Notes: generated from the letters alone by a model not told the origin. A stretch of DNA of 21,770 nucleotides from an uncultured Bariatricus sp. (GCA_934307065.1 CAKRCD010000028.1:1-21770); one strand, 5' to 3'. Counted from the first letter of the stretch, positions 1 to 7,757 are shown. Made by a program: numbers and translations.

Positions 1-345
1 GGCAAGCAGTTCCTTTGCCAGCATCACATTTTCCAGTGCCGTATATTGAGGAAAAAGATTAAAAGACTGAAAAACAAGCCCAAAGTGGAGCCTCTTTTTC
101 CGAATCTGAGGTTCCGACTGGGAAGAAAGGTCTGATGCATCGAATAAGGTTTCTCCGTTTACCCGGATTTTTCCGGTGTCCGCGCGCTCTAAGAAATTCA
201 GACACCGGAGCAGTGTTGTTTTTCCGCTTCCCGAAGAACCGATGATGGAAAGTACTTTTCCTTTTTCCAGCGAAAAATTGATATCTTTTAACACCTGAGT
301 GTTTCCAAAGGATTTATTCATATTCTCAACTTCTAAAATAGCCAT
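1..345 (-). CDS. Amino-acid ABC transporter ATP-binding protein (partial, 3' end outside window)
   Basis: The first 115 codons of a polar amino-acid (GlnQ/HisP-type) ABC ATPase, which energises uptake at the cytoplasmic face of the permease encoded just upstream. It begins MAILEVENM and shows Walker A GSSGSGKTT followed by LLRCLNF, and the Q-loop region LVFQSFNLFPQYT, both typical of this family. The window edge cuts it before the ABC signature and Walker B. The ATG at 345 is preceded by GGGGAGGT at a good distance. An ATG at 352 is in another frame. It follows the permease stop by 17 bp, so it is the third gene of the operon, after binding protein and permease. Family is certain; the amino acid carried cannot be read from the sequence. 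Confidence 0.93.
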   Translation of the reverse strand, partial: MAILEVENMNKSFGNTQVLKDINFSLEKGKVLSIIGSSGSGKTTLLRCLNFLERADTGKIRVNGETLFDASDLSSQSEPQIRKKRLHFGLVFQSFNLFPQYTALENVMLAKELLA

Positions 346-362
346 TTGTCATACCTCCCCGA

Positions 363-1049
363 TTATTGGAAATAATCCAGTTTCCGTTCCAGTCTGTTAA
401 GCAGTACAGTCAGGATTCCGGTGAAAATCAAATAATAAAATGCGGTAAAGAACAGCGGCCAGAGTGCACCGGAGATTCCCTGGGAACCTTTCATAAATGC
501 CTGACCTGCCCAGATGATTTCCTGAAGGGCAATAATGCGCGCTAGGGAAGTATCTTTTACCAAAGTGATGATTTCGTTGGACATAGGTGGAATAATACGC
601 TTAATCATCTGTAACAGCGTAATGCGGAAGAAAATCTGTTTCCGCGTCATTCCAAGCACCAGTCCGGCTTCTTCCTGTCCTTTTGGAACGCTCTGGATTC
701 CACCACGGTAAATCTCAGAAAAATAGCAGGCATAGTTAAAAATAAATGCAACAGCCGCAGCAAGAAATCGACCGGACTCACCACCGCCCCAGATTTGATT
801 TTTCAGTACCAGACCCGGAAAGTAGTAGACAATCAATAACTGAATCATCAGAGGCGTACCTCTGATAACCCAGACAATGAATTTCGTAATATAGCTAAGA
901 GGTTTAAAGTGGGACATGGAACCGAATGCAATTACAAGCCCGATTGGAATGGCACCGATTAAGGTGACAAAAAATAATTTTAAGGTCTGTAGAAATCCGA
1001 TGTTCAGTGAATTCAGAACAATCGGTAATTGGTTTAATATCTGTTCCAT
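363..1049 (-). CDS. Amino-acid ABC transporter permease (HisM/GlnP type)
   Basis: A 228-residue inner-membrane permease of the polar amino-acid family. It has an N-terminal membrane segment (about residues 18-42), further segments near 60-80 and 95-115, and a C-terminal one near 195-218. The conserved cytoplasmic EAA loop that docks the ATPase is clear around residues 125-170 (EEAGLVLGMT, then LPP-like IIPPMSNE and LVKDTSLA). Length is normal for single-domain members. The start is preceded by a GTGGGA-type ribosome site. It lies 65 bp after the binding-protein gene and 17 bp before the ATPase. The substrate is probably an amino acid such as glutamine, cystine or arginine, but this is not resolvable here. 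Confidence 0.93.
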   Translation of the reverse strand: MEQILNQLPIVLNSLNIGFLQTLKLFFVTLIGAIPIGLVIAFGSMSHFKPLSYITKFIVWVIRGTPLMIQLLIVYYFPGLVLKNQIWGGGESGRFLAAAVAFIFNYACYFSEIYRGGIQSVPKGQEEAGLVLGMTRKQIFFRITLLQMIKRIIPPMSNEIITLVKDTSLARIIALQEIIWAGQAFMKGSQGISGALWPLFFTAFYYLIFTGILTVLLNRLERKLDYFQ

Positions 1050-1114
1050 ATGTAAATCCCACTTTCTTTTTATTTAAGGAGTTTGTTTTTATCAGATTTT
1101 TGAATTGAACAATC

Positions 1115-1924
1115 TTATTTCTGCTCAATAATGGCAGCCTGAACACCATACGTATTTGCGCATTTCATAAGAGAGCCGTCTGCGTAGCTCTTCACGAAGA
1201 AATCATTGAGTGCATCGGTAAGGTCAGAGCCTTTACGGAATCCAACACCGTATTCTTCTGTAGTAAGTTTCAGTGTGTAGGTAAGGTCTGAATAGCTGGT
1301 TCCGTCACCAACCATTGCTCCGGCCATCAGAGAATCGATGATAGCTGCATCGGAGCTGCCGGCTGCAACTTCCATCAGGGTATCTGCCTGTGCTTTCAAT
1401 GGTGTATAATTTAAGTTATCTTCTTTTGCGGCGTCTTCGCCGGCACTTCCTGCCTCTACTGCAAATCTTAAATCGGACAGACTTTTTAAGTCAGGATACT
1501 GGTCTGCTTTGTCTTTTGGAAGAATGACAACTTGTGCGTTATTACAATAAGCATTGGAACAGCTCATTCCGGTTTTGACTTCATCGGAAAGTGTCATACC
1601 GTTCCATACACAGTCGATGGTTTTGCTGTCAAGCTCGATGATTTTGTTATCCCAGTCGATTTCTACAAATTCAACGTCCACACCAAGGTTTTCTGCAAAT
1701 GCTTTTGCCATGTCTGCGTCGAAACCAACCCATTCACCGGAGGCATCTTTGTAATCCATAGGTTCAAATTCTGTGATTCCTACAACCAGAGTTCCTTTCT
1801 CTTTTACATATTCCATATCGGTCTGGTCTGATGACGCTTTATCATTGGAGGTAGAAGAGCCTCCACAAGCTGCAAGTGAAAATGCCATTACAAGGCTGAG
1901 AGTAAATGCTGTAAACTTTTTCAT
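1115..1924 (-). CDS. Amino-acid ABC transporter substrate-binding lipoprotein
   Basis: A 269-residue extracytoplasmic solute-binding protein (SBP_bac_3 family) that captures the amino acid and delivers it to the permease. The N-terminus is a lipoprotein signal with lipobox SLAAC (Cys20), followed by a Ser/Gly/Asp linker. The first lobe has the family pattern VGITEFEPMDY...GFDADMAKAFAENLG, and later VWNGMTLSDEV, typical of polar amino-acid binders. I chose the ATG at 1924 (MKKFTAF) over the ATG at 1930 because the ribosome site AAAGGGAA ends only about two bases before 1930 but sits about eight bases before 1924. First gene of the operon, expressed from the promoter at 1981-2009. The exact ligand is unknown. 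Confidence 0.93.
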   Translation of the reverse strand: MKKFTAFTLSLVMAFSLAACGGSSTSNDKASSDQTDMEYVKEKGTLVVGITEFEPMDYKDASGEWVGFDADMAKAFAENLGVDVEFVEIDWDNKIIELDSKTIDCVWNGMTLSDEVKTGMSCSNAYCNNAQVVILPKDKADQYPDLKSLSDLRFAVEAGSAGEDAAKEDNLNYTPLKAQADTLMEVAAGSSDAAIIDSLMAGAMVGDGTSYSDLTYTLKLTTEEYGVGFRKGSDLTDALNDFFVKSYADGSLMKCANTYGVQAAIIEQK

Positions 1925-1980
1925 AATCATATTCCCTTTCTTTTCCTATATTTTCATACCTGTTGTTTTAATATGCTACC

Positions 1981-2009
1981 ATATTAGCAATTTACTATAG
2001 TAAAGTCAA
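1981..2009 (-). promoter_or_regulatory. Sigma-A promoter of the amino-acid ABC operon with internal palindrome
   Basis: On the minus strand, -35 TTGACT (2009-2004), 17-bp spacer, -10 TAATAT (1986-1981). The spacer and the last base of the -35 hold the perfect 14-bp palindrome TTTACTATAGTAAA (1991-2004). A second dyad, TGCTA-6-TAGCA (1974-1989), covers the -10. Such placement suits repressor binding, but the regulator is not identified. Confidence 0.7.
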
Positions 2010-2022
2010 CAAGAACATTAAG

Positions 2023-2062
2023 AAAAAATAAAAAAATCGAGCCTCTTGTAAAAGAGACTCGA
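2023..2062 (-). terminator. Intrinsic terminator of the double-cubane-type operon
   Basis: An 11-bp stem (2037-2047 with 2052-2062, one internal mismatch, loop GTAA) begins five bases after the stop codon at 2068 and is followed on the minus strand by a T-rich tract (2036-2023). A T-run also flanks the plus side (2064-2069), so it could work both ways. Confidence 0.9.
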
Positions 2063-2067
2063 CTTTT

Positions 2068-3159
2068 TTACAGCATTTCAATAAATGCAGTGATTCTTGT
2101 AGTGAGCTGTCCTTTATCGGATTCCCCTGCATCAGTTTCTACAGCCATATATGGAATACCAAGAGAATCTTCACAGAAACGGACCATTTTATCCCGTTCT
2201 ACGGTGTAAGGGTGGCAAGTCTGAAGGGTAATATCCAGAATACCATCTACCTTGTAATCTTGAACCAGCCTTGCGAGCAGTTCAAAACGTTGGTGATTCG
2301 GAGACATAATTGCGCAGGCTGTATTCTGGTAGCAGTCAGCAAGTGCCGCATAGACATCTTCTTTTTCTGTATCAAAATGTCGGACAGCCGATTTCATGAT
2401 TTCGCAGTTCTCAAAACAGACAACTACTCCACCGTTATCCTCGATAGCTTCTAATATTTTATCATGTACGCCACTAAGTGGGCATCCGGTTACGAGGATA
2501 CGTTTGGCATATTTCGGAACCGGAGAGTCTTGGGATGAAAGTGCTTCCAGTGTTGCACGATTGGCAGCGGTACGTTCTTTTACATCGGGAAGGGTTCTGT
2601 GTTCTTCCAAAGCATGGAAAATATCCCGGCCCCAGGCAGCAGGAGGAATTTGGCATTGAATCTCCATGAGATTTAAAATGCTTTCTCTTTCTTGATTATA
2701 TAGAGCACCGACAGAACGGATTGCGTCATCTGTAACGGGTGCACCAAAACGTTTTTCCAGTTCCTTCGCCAGATATTTACATTCCGAATAAATAAGTGGA
2801 TTTACATAATCCCGGTCAGCTCCCTGGGCCACCTGATAATAGTAAACCCGGTCCTGACGGGAAAGCAGTTCATACATTTTTTTCTTTCCGTCGCAGGAGG
2901 TTTCTGCGATAATCAAGTCCACATCCTTTAATGCTTCATCCTCGCAGATATCACAGCAGTTTTTAACGACGGGACACAGATTGCGAATCAGAATTTTGGA
3001 AGCAGAATCTGCCACACCACGGACATAAGGAATACGCAGTGGACAGACTCCGGCTGCTTCTAACAGTTCTGCCGGGACATGGGAGCAGAAGGAAACCGCA
3101 GCCTTTTTGCCATTTTCATGACAAGAATCAATTAGTGTCTGTAACTCTTGTTTATTCAT
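2068..3159 (-). CDS. 2-hydroxyacyl-CoA dehydratase D-component / double-cubane-cluster family protein
   Basis: A 363-residue protein of the HgdB/FldC/DCCP superfamily, iron-sulfur enzymes that perform ATP-triggered low-potential reductions or radical dehydrations. Visible landmarks: FCSHVPAE (Cys25), RNLCPVVK (Cys62), a Cys cluster CCDIC (68, 69, 72), AETSCDGKKKM (Cys89), and C-terminal FENCEIM and LQTCHPY. These six positions match one-to-one those in the upstream neighbour, though overall similarity is moderate. Six cysteines per chain fit a double-cubane cluster better than the simple [4Fe-4S] of HgdB subunits; that assignment is inference. Its ATG lies in an 8-bp overlap with the end of the upstream gene, so the two are translationally coupled and may form a complex. 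No substrate can be named. Confidence 0.85.
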   Translation of the reverse strand: MNKQELQTLIDSCHENGKKAAVSFCSHVPAELLEAAGVCPLRIPYVRGVADSASKILIRNLCPVVKNCCDICEDEALKDVDLIIAETSCDGKKKMYELLSRQDRVYYYQVAQGADRDYVNPLIYSECKYLAKELEKRFGAPVTDDAIRSVGALYNQERESILNLMEIQCQIPPAAWGRDIFHALEEHRTLPDVKERTAANRATLEALSSQDSPVPKYAKRILVTGCPLSGVHDKILEAIEDNGGVVVCFENCEIMKSAVRHFDTEKEDVYAALADCYQNTACAIMSPNHQRFELLARLVQDYKVDGILDITLQTCHPYTVERDKMVRFCEDSLGIPYMAVETDAGESDKGQLTTRITAFIEML

Positions 3160-4342
3160 GGGCTTCAGCCTCCTTTTTCATACGAATCATCTCTAAAAAT
3201 GCTTCTACACGTGTACGGATTTGTCCTTCATCACTCGGAGAAAAATCGGTTTCAATATGTAAGAGCGGGATTCCTTTTGCTTCACAGACCCGCCGGAGAT
3301 TTTCGGTTTCTACGGCAAACGGATTGCAGGAGTGGAGAGTAATGCTGATATAACCGTCTGCGTTCCATTCATCAATGGTATCGGCAACCTGTTCCATACG
3401 TCTGGTATTTGGCGAGACTACGGCACAAGGTACTTCCAGATATTTTTCTGCAATACGGACAATCGGGTCACGGGAGGTATCTTCTGATACGGCACGTCTG
3501 AGAGAAGAAATACCACAGCAGCCTTCATAACAGACAATGGAGCCGCCCAGTTCTTCAATCACATCGATAGTTTTCTGACTTGTGCCGGCATAACCACCTC
3601 CGGATACGATCAAACGTGGCCGGTATGGATCCGGAGCTACCGGATAAATACCGTTTTTCCAGTTTTCCTCACATTGTTCAATGATTTCCTGGATCTTATT
3701 ATATTTTTCTTTCTCATTAAACATGAACTGGAGTCCGTCAGACACATCGTTCATGCCTTTTCCGGTAATGGCAGGCGGGTTATAACGGCCCAGTTCGTAT
3801 AAATGTGCACGCTGGGCACGTTCCTTATTACACCATTTAATGGAATCCTCCAACATTTCATCTGTTATTTCGAGGTTAAATTTTTCTTCCAGACCTTCTT
3901 TGAAAGCACGGATTTCAGACACCCACATATCGAGGGAACGCTCATAATCCGGTACATTCGGTAAATGGATAACCTGCATGGGTTTTAATTCCCCGAGAAG
4001 CTCGTACATTTTCTTTTTCCCGTCACAAGTTGTTTCTCCGACAACAATATCAGAGAAGAAAGCATAAGGGCAGCTTTCTTCCATGACATGACCAAAACTT
4101 GCTTTAATCAATGGACATAAGTTAGCCGGAAGTCTGGTTTCGGCTGTTTTGATTGGCTCCTGGCTTCTGCCGCAGAGACCCACCTGATACAGACCGGCAG
4201 CACGGATGATTTCCGCAGGGGTATACTGGCAGAACATGCCACAGATATTTTTCCCCTGGTCTTTCAGTTCTTTTACTCTTAAAAACCCCTCACGTCTTGC
4301 TTCTGCAAAATCTTCAAAATGTTCAGGTAATGAAGTAGACAT
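3152..4342 (-). CDS. Double-cubane-cluster-containing anaerobic reductase (HgdB/DCCP superfamily)
   Basis: A 396-residue protein closely resembling the double-cubane-cluster reductases characterised from Carboxydothermus. Landmarks in order: CGMFCQYTPAEI (Cys34, Cys38), GLCGRSQEPI (Cys57), NLCPLIK (Cys76), SCPYAFFSDIVVGETTCDG (Cys91, Cys106) and KKKMYELL, then EGCCG (Cys275/276) and HSCNPFAVE (Cys339). The family uses an ASKHA-type ATPase activator to drive electrons onto an [8Fe-9S] cluster that reduces small molecules such as acetylene in vitro; natural substrates are unclear. I chose the ATG at 4342 because AGGAGG lies seven bases upstream; a longer reading to 4426 has no such signal. No activator gene is present in the window, so it must be elsewhere. 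Confidence 0.85.
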   Translation of the reverse strand: MSTSLPEHFEDFAEARREGFLRVKELKDQGKNICGMFCQYTPAEIIRAAGLYQVGLCGRSQEPIKTAETRLPANLCPLIKASFGHVMEESCPYAFFSDIVVGETTCDGKKKMYELLGELKPMQVIHLPNVPDYERSLDMWVSEIRAFKEGLEEKFNLEITDEMLEDSIKWCNKERAQRAHLYELGRYNPPAITGKGMNDVSDGLQFMFNEKEKYNKIQEIIEQCEENWKNGIYPVAPDPYRPRLIVSGGGYAGTSQKTIDVIEELGGSIVCYEGCCGISSLRRAVSEDTSRDPIVRIAEKYLEVPCAVVSPNTRRMEQVADTIDEWNADGYISITLHSCNPFAVETENLRRVCEAKGIPLLHIETDFSPSDEGQIRTRVEAFLEMIRMKKEAEAHE

Positions 4343-4447
4343 AAATTTTCCTCCTGGTATGATGATGTGAATGGTATTGAAAATGTTTTGCATATTCTTT
4401 TTCTTTTGTACTGCACATTTTCGCAACCGAAAGTTTCATATTTATAA

Positions 4448-4503
4448 ATTAACATGCGTTAATAGATAACACAATAAATAGTAAAGATTTGTGAAAAAGT
4501 CAA
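4448..4503 (-). promoter_or_regulatory. Candidate promoter and operator dyad of the double-cubane operon
   Basis: On the minus strand a good -35 TTGACT (4503-4498) is followed after 17 bp by a poor -10, TATTTA (4480-4475). Just downstream lies the dyad ATTAAC-ATGC-GTTAAT (4448-4463), close to the expected transcription start. A weak -10 combined with a dyad suggests regulated expression. The site matches no operator that I can name. Confidence 0.35.
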
Positions 4504-4578
4504 TATTTTTTGTGTTCTTTATTTACTTTTTTGATAAATGGTATTATAAAATCAGAGTACATAATTGATGCAAAACGA

Positions 4579-4606
4579 TTGCAAAAATAAAATTATGTGC
4601 TATAAT
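4579..4606 (+). promoter_or_regulatory. Sigma-A promoter of the rubrerythrin genes
   Basis: -35 TTGCAA (4579-4584), 16-bp spacer, perfect -10 TATAAT (4601-4606) extended by TGC directly in front. An imperfect dyad centred on GAATAATTC (4611-4625) falls at the expected start of transcription and may be an operator. The rest of the 313-bp divergent interval 4343-4655 is AT-rich and holds no gene. Confidence 0.7.
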
Positions 4607-4655
4607 AAAATAAGAATAATTCCTAATATTAAAAAAAGAAAAGGAGAAAAGAATT

Positions 4656-5309
4656 ATGAAAAAATTTGTATGTACTGTATGTGGTTATGTTCATGAAGGA
4701 GAAGAAGCACCGGCAGAATGTCCATTATGCCATCAGCCGTCAGATAAGTTTAAAGAAGTAGTGGAAAATCCAAGAAACAAATACGCTGGAACAAAGACAG
4801 AAAAGAACCTTTGGGAAGCATTTGCAGGAGAATCTCAGGCAAGAAATAAATATACTTATTTCGCATCTGTTGCAAAGAAGAACGGATACGAACAGATTGC
4901 AGATTTATTCTTAAAGACTGCTGAAAATGAAAAGGAACATGCAAAACTCTGGTTCAAGGCACTTGGAGAGCTTGGAACGACAGAAGAAAACCTGCTTCAC
5001 GCTGCAGAAGGAGAAAATGCAGAATGGACAGATATGTATGAAAGAATGGCAAAAGAGGCAGAAGAAGAAGGATTTCCGGAACTTGCTGCACAGTTCAGAG
5101 GTGTCGGAGCCATTGAAAAGCATCATGAAGAAAGATATCGCACACTTCTTAATAATATTGAAACAAAACAGGTATTTGAAAAAGCAGGTGTTATGATCTG
5201 GGAATGCCGTAACTGCGGACATCTTGTAATCGGAACAAGTGCACCGGAAGTATGTCCGGTATGTAATCATCCACAGAGCTACTTCGAAGTAAGAAAAGAA
5301 AACTACTAA
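4656..5309 (+). CDS. rbr: Rubrerythrin with rubredoxin domains at both ends
   Basis: A 217-residue non-haem iron peroxidase that reduces hydrogen peroxide to water in the cytoplasm and protects anaerobes from oxidative stress. Residues 1-36 are a rubredoxin-like domain (Cys6, 9, 22, 25). Residues about 41-175 are the ferritin-like four-helix diiron domain, with expected ligands Glu59, Glu92/His95 (EKEH), Glu120, Glu123 and Glu154/His157. Residues 180-217 form a second rubredoxin-like domain (Cys184, 187, 200, 203). Classical rubrerythrin has only the C-terminal rubredoxin and 'reverse' rubrerythrin only the N-terminal one; this has both. AAGGAGA precedes the ATG. No terminator separates it from the next gene, so the two are probably co-transcribed. 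Confidence 0.95.
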   Translation: MKKFVCTVCGYVHEGEEAPAECPLCHQPSDKFKEVVENPRNKYAGTKTEKNLWEAFAGESQARNKYTYFASVAKKNGYEQIADLFLKTAENEKEHAKLWFKALGELGTTEENLLHAAEGENAEWTDMYERMAKEAEEEGFPELAAQFRGVGAIEKHHEERYRTLLNNIETKQVFEKAGVMIWECRNCGHLVIGTSAPEVCPVCNHPQSYFEVRKENY

Positions 5310-6544
5310 AATTAGGTAAGAATTAACAGTGGTATCTACATTTGAATGAGACTTACAGAGAAGGAAGGTATTGTGAAATGGATAAGAAAGCAATGCATAA
5401 TCTGACCTATGGTCTGTTTGTTCTGACCACAGAATTAAACGGGAAACAAAATGGCTGTATTATTAATACCGCAGCTCAGGTAACATCGGAGCCAAACCGT
5501 ATCAGTATCGCAGTGAACAAAGCAAATTATACACATGATATGATTAAGGAAAGCGGTAAATTTACTGTATCTATTATCAGTGAAAATGCTACGTTTGATT
5601 TGTTCCGTCATTTCGGATTTGTTACCGGAAAAGAAGTGGACAAGTTTGCTGATTTCGCAGATTATGAGGTTGGAAAAAATAAGATTCCTTATATTACAAA
5701 AGGAACAAACGCTTATATCAGTGCGGAAGTAGAAAAAGTAGAAGAATTGGATTCACACACATTGTTTATTGGCCGTGTGACAGACATGGGAGTGTTATCA
5801 GAAGATCCATCTGCTACTTATACCTATTACATGGAAAGCATCAAACCAAAACCGGAGAAGACCTTGAAGAACGGCAAGACTGTATGGCGTTGCACGATTT
5901 GTGGTTATGAATATGAAGGTGAAGAATTACCGGAAGATTTCATTTGCCCACTTTGTAAACATCCTGCCTCTGATTTTGAAAAAGTAGTTGCAGAACCAGT
6001 ATCTACCGGAAATAAGTACGCAGGAACCAAGACAGAGAAGAATCTTTGGGAGGCGTTTGCAGGAGAATCTCAGGCGAGAAATAAATATACCTATTTTGCA
6101 TCCAAGGCGAAAAAAGAAGGATTTGAACAGATTGCGGATTTATTCCTGAAAACTGCGGATAACGAGAAGGAACACGCAAAATTATGGTTCAAAGCACTGG
6201 GAGAGCTTGGCGATACCGCGGAAAATCTGCTTCACGCCGCAGAAGGTGAAAATGCAGAGTGGACCGATATGTATGAGCGTATGGCAAAGGATGCAGAAGA
6301 AGAAGGATTCCCGGAGCTTGCCGCACAGTTCAGAGGTGTGGGCGCAATCGAAAAGGCACACGAAGAAAGATACCGTGCATTACTTCATAATCTGGAAATG
6401 CAGCAGGTGTTCGAAAAATGCAGTGTGAAGATGTGGGAATGCAGAAACTGCGGACATATTGTTGTTGGTGAAAAAGCACCGGAGTATTGTGAAGTATGCA
6501 AAGTAGGACAGAGTTATTTCGAAGTCCGTGAAGAAAATTATTAA
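4776..6544 (+). repeat. Duplicated rubrerythrin-rubredoxin module (4776-5309 and 6011-6544)
   Basis: Two 534-bp in-frame segments encode nearly the same 177 residues without length differences. They share long identical protein runs such as the 30 residues beginning [10 protein letters not shown]. Many third codon positions differ, so the copies are not recent and protein sequence has been kept by selection. The most variable part is the final rubredoxin domain. Confidence 0.9.
5378..6544 (+). CDS. Flavin reductase-rubredoxin-rubrerythrin-rubredoxin fusion protein
   Basis: A 388-residue four-domain protein. Residues 1-158 are an FMN-binding split-barrel flavin reductase like the N-terminal part of Moorella high-molecular-weight rubredoxin. 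Residues 168-205 are a rubredoxin (Cys172, 175, 190, 193). Residues 212-345 are the diiron rubrerythrin domain (Glu230, Glu263/His266, Glu291, Glu294, Glu325/His328). Residues 350-388 are a second rubredoxin (Cys355, 358, 371, 374). This order implies electrons passing from NAD(P)H or another donor to FMN, rubredoxin and the diiron peroxidase centre within one chain; that is inference. The ATG at 5378 is favoured by AAGGAAGG upstream over an in-frame TTG at 5342. From residue 212 on it is roughly 80-85% identical to the preceding protein, clearly a duplication. Confidence 0.9.
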   Translation: MDKKAMHNLTYGLFVLTTELNGKQNGCIINTAAQVTSEPNRISIAVNKANYTHDMIKESGKFTVSIISENATFDLFRHFGFVTGKEVDKFADFADYEVGKNKIPYITKGTNAYISAEVEKVEELDSHTLFIGRVTDMGVLSEDPSATYTYYMESIKPKPEKTLKNGKTVWRCTICGYEYEGEELPEDFICPLCKHPASDFEKVVAEPVSTGNKYAGTKTEKNLWEAFAGESQARNKYTYFASKAKKEGFEQIADLFLKTADNEKEHAKLWFKALGELGDTAENLLHAAEGENAEWTDMYERMAKDAEEEGFPELAAQFRGVGAIEKAHEERYRALLHNLEMQQVFEKCSVKMWECRNCGHIVVGEKAPEYCEVCKVGQSYFEVREENY

Positions 6545-6564
6545 TAAAACAGTTAAAAGTAACG

Positions 6565-6597
6565 AGAGACGTAACGAAAGTTATGTCTCTTTTATTT
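6565..6597 (+). terminator. Intrinsic terminator after the rubrerythrin fusion
   Basis: An 11-bp uninterrupted stem (6565-6575 with 6580-6590, one G-T pair) closed by a GAAA tetraloop and followed by TTTATTT. It lies 20 bases after the stop codon and closes the rubrerythrin operon. Confidence 0.93.
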
Positions 6598-6635
6598 GCG
6601 CGACGAAAACGCACGGGGTACAGATAAAAAATATC

Positions 6636-6714
6636 CAATTTAAAGGATGATTTTCAGCGGGCTTTGTATATTTTATTGAAAATACTTCTCAATTTAAAGC
6701 ACTTATGGTAAAAT
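6636..6714 (+). promoter_or_regulatory. Promoter of the ABC-hydrogenase operon with a direct repeat
   Basis: -35 TTCTCA (6686-6691), 17-bp spacer, -10 TAAAAT (6709-6714) extended by TGG. The decamer CAATTTAAAG occurs twice, at 6636-6645 and 6690-6699; the second copy sits between -35 and -10. The copies are 54 bp apart, close to five helical turns, so they are a candidate operator pair. The start codon follows about 30 bases after the -10, which leaves no room for a riboswitch. Confidence 0.55.
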
Positions 6715-6746
6715 ATAAACAAATTATGAACAGAGGAGAAGAACAT

Positions 6747-7757
6747 ATGAAAAAGTGGAAAGTGTGGATTGTAGCGGCAACTGCATGTGCAATGCTTTTT
6801 GCCGGATGCGGTTCCAAAAATGCAGAAAATGTGAAGGAAGCAGACTCAGAAAAACAGACAGAACAGGAGACAGAGAAGGAACCAATAAAGATTGCTTCCC
6901 TAAAAGGACCGACCTCAATTGGTATGGTAAAATTAATGGATGATGCCGAAGCAAATGGAAAATATGATGTTACTGTTTATGCGTCAGCCACAGAGGTCAG
7001 CCCGCTTTTAATTTCAGGTAATGTGGATGTGGCAAACATTCCTGCAAATCTTGCGGCAGTTTTATATGCAAAGACAAATGGTAATATTGAAGTGCTGAAT
7101 ATTAATACACTTGGTGTCCTTTACATGGTTGGCACGAATCGGGAATCTGCAACTTTTGAAGAGTTAAAGGGTGCTACGATTTATACGACCGGTAAAGGAA
7201 CAACTCCGGAATATACACTGAATTATCTGTTGGAGCAGAATGGAATGTTGCCGGATGACTTTCATATCGAATACAAGTCAGAAGCTACGGAAGTAGTGGC
7301 AGCTCTGCAGAGTGATACAAATGCAGTAGGCATACTTCCGCAGCCATTTGTTACAGTGGCCCAGAATCAGATTGAAGGTCTGAATATTCTTATGAGCTTT
7401 ACAGATGAATGGAATCGTGTGGCAAAGGATTCTGAGTTGGTAACAGGTGTTACGGTAGTGCGCAAGGATTATCTGAAAGAGCACGAAGACCAGATCCAGG
7501 AATTTATGACAGATTTGGAAGCTTCCATTGATTATGTAAATGCAAATGCAGAGGAAATGTCAGCAAGCATTGAAAAATACGATATTATCAAGGCTGCGAT
7601 TGCAAAAAAGGCAATTCCATACTGTAATTTGTCATACATCGCAGGAAGTGAAATGAAATCCAAGCTGGGTGGTTATCTTGAAGTGCTGTTCCAGCAGGAT
7701 GCACAGTCAATAGGAGGAGCAGTACCAGAAGATGATTTCTACTATCAGGCAAAGTAA
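6747..7757 (+). CDS. NitT/TauT-type ABC transporter substrate-binding lipoprotein
   Basis: A 336-residue lipoprotein that binds an unknown small ligand outside the membrane. Signal peptide with lipobox LFAGC (Cys21), then an acidic Glu/Lys/Thr linker. The mature part is of the NMT1/SsuA-like fold: IKIASLKGPTSIGMVKLM, LLISGNVDVANIPANLAAVL (a ligand-site motif of the family) and GATIYTTGKGTTPEYTL. The ATG at 6747 follows GAGGAGAAG at seven bases; an in-frame upstream ATG at 6705 overlaps the -10 box and is rejected. Its 3' end overlaps the permease start by 26 bp. Family members carry nitrate, sulfonates, thiamine precursors and others; nothing here distinguishes these. Confidence 0.88.
   Translation: MKKWKVWIVAATACAMLFAGCGSKNAENVKEADSEKQTEQETEKEPIKIASLKGPTSIGMVKLMDDAEANGKYDVTVYASATEVSPLLISGNVDVANIPANLAAVLYAKTNGNIEVLNINTLGVLYMVGTNRESATFEELKGATIYTTGKGTTPEYTLNYLLEQNGMLPDDFHIEYKSEATEVVAALQSDTNAVGILPQPFVTVAQNQIEGLNILMSFTDEWNRVAKDSELVTGVTVVRKDYLKEHEDQIQEFMTDLEASIDYVNANAEEMSASIEKYDIIKAAIAKKAIPYCNLSYIAGSEMKSKLGGYLEVLFQQDAQSIGGAVPEDDFYYQAK

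Noticed and set aside
4343..4426. Longer N-terminus for the double-cubane protein
   Set aside because: The extra 28 residues begin without a ribosome site and cross the AGGAGG that serves the ATG at 4342.
6600..6746. Riboswitch in front of the ABC-hydrogenase operon
   Set aside because: The likely promoter lies too close to the start codon to leave a structured leader, and no known aptamer motif is visible.
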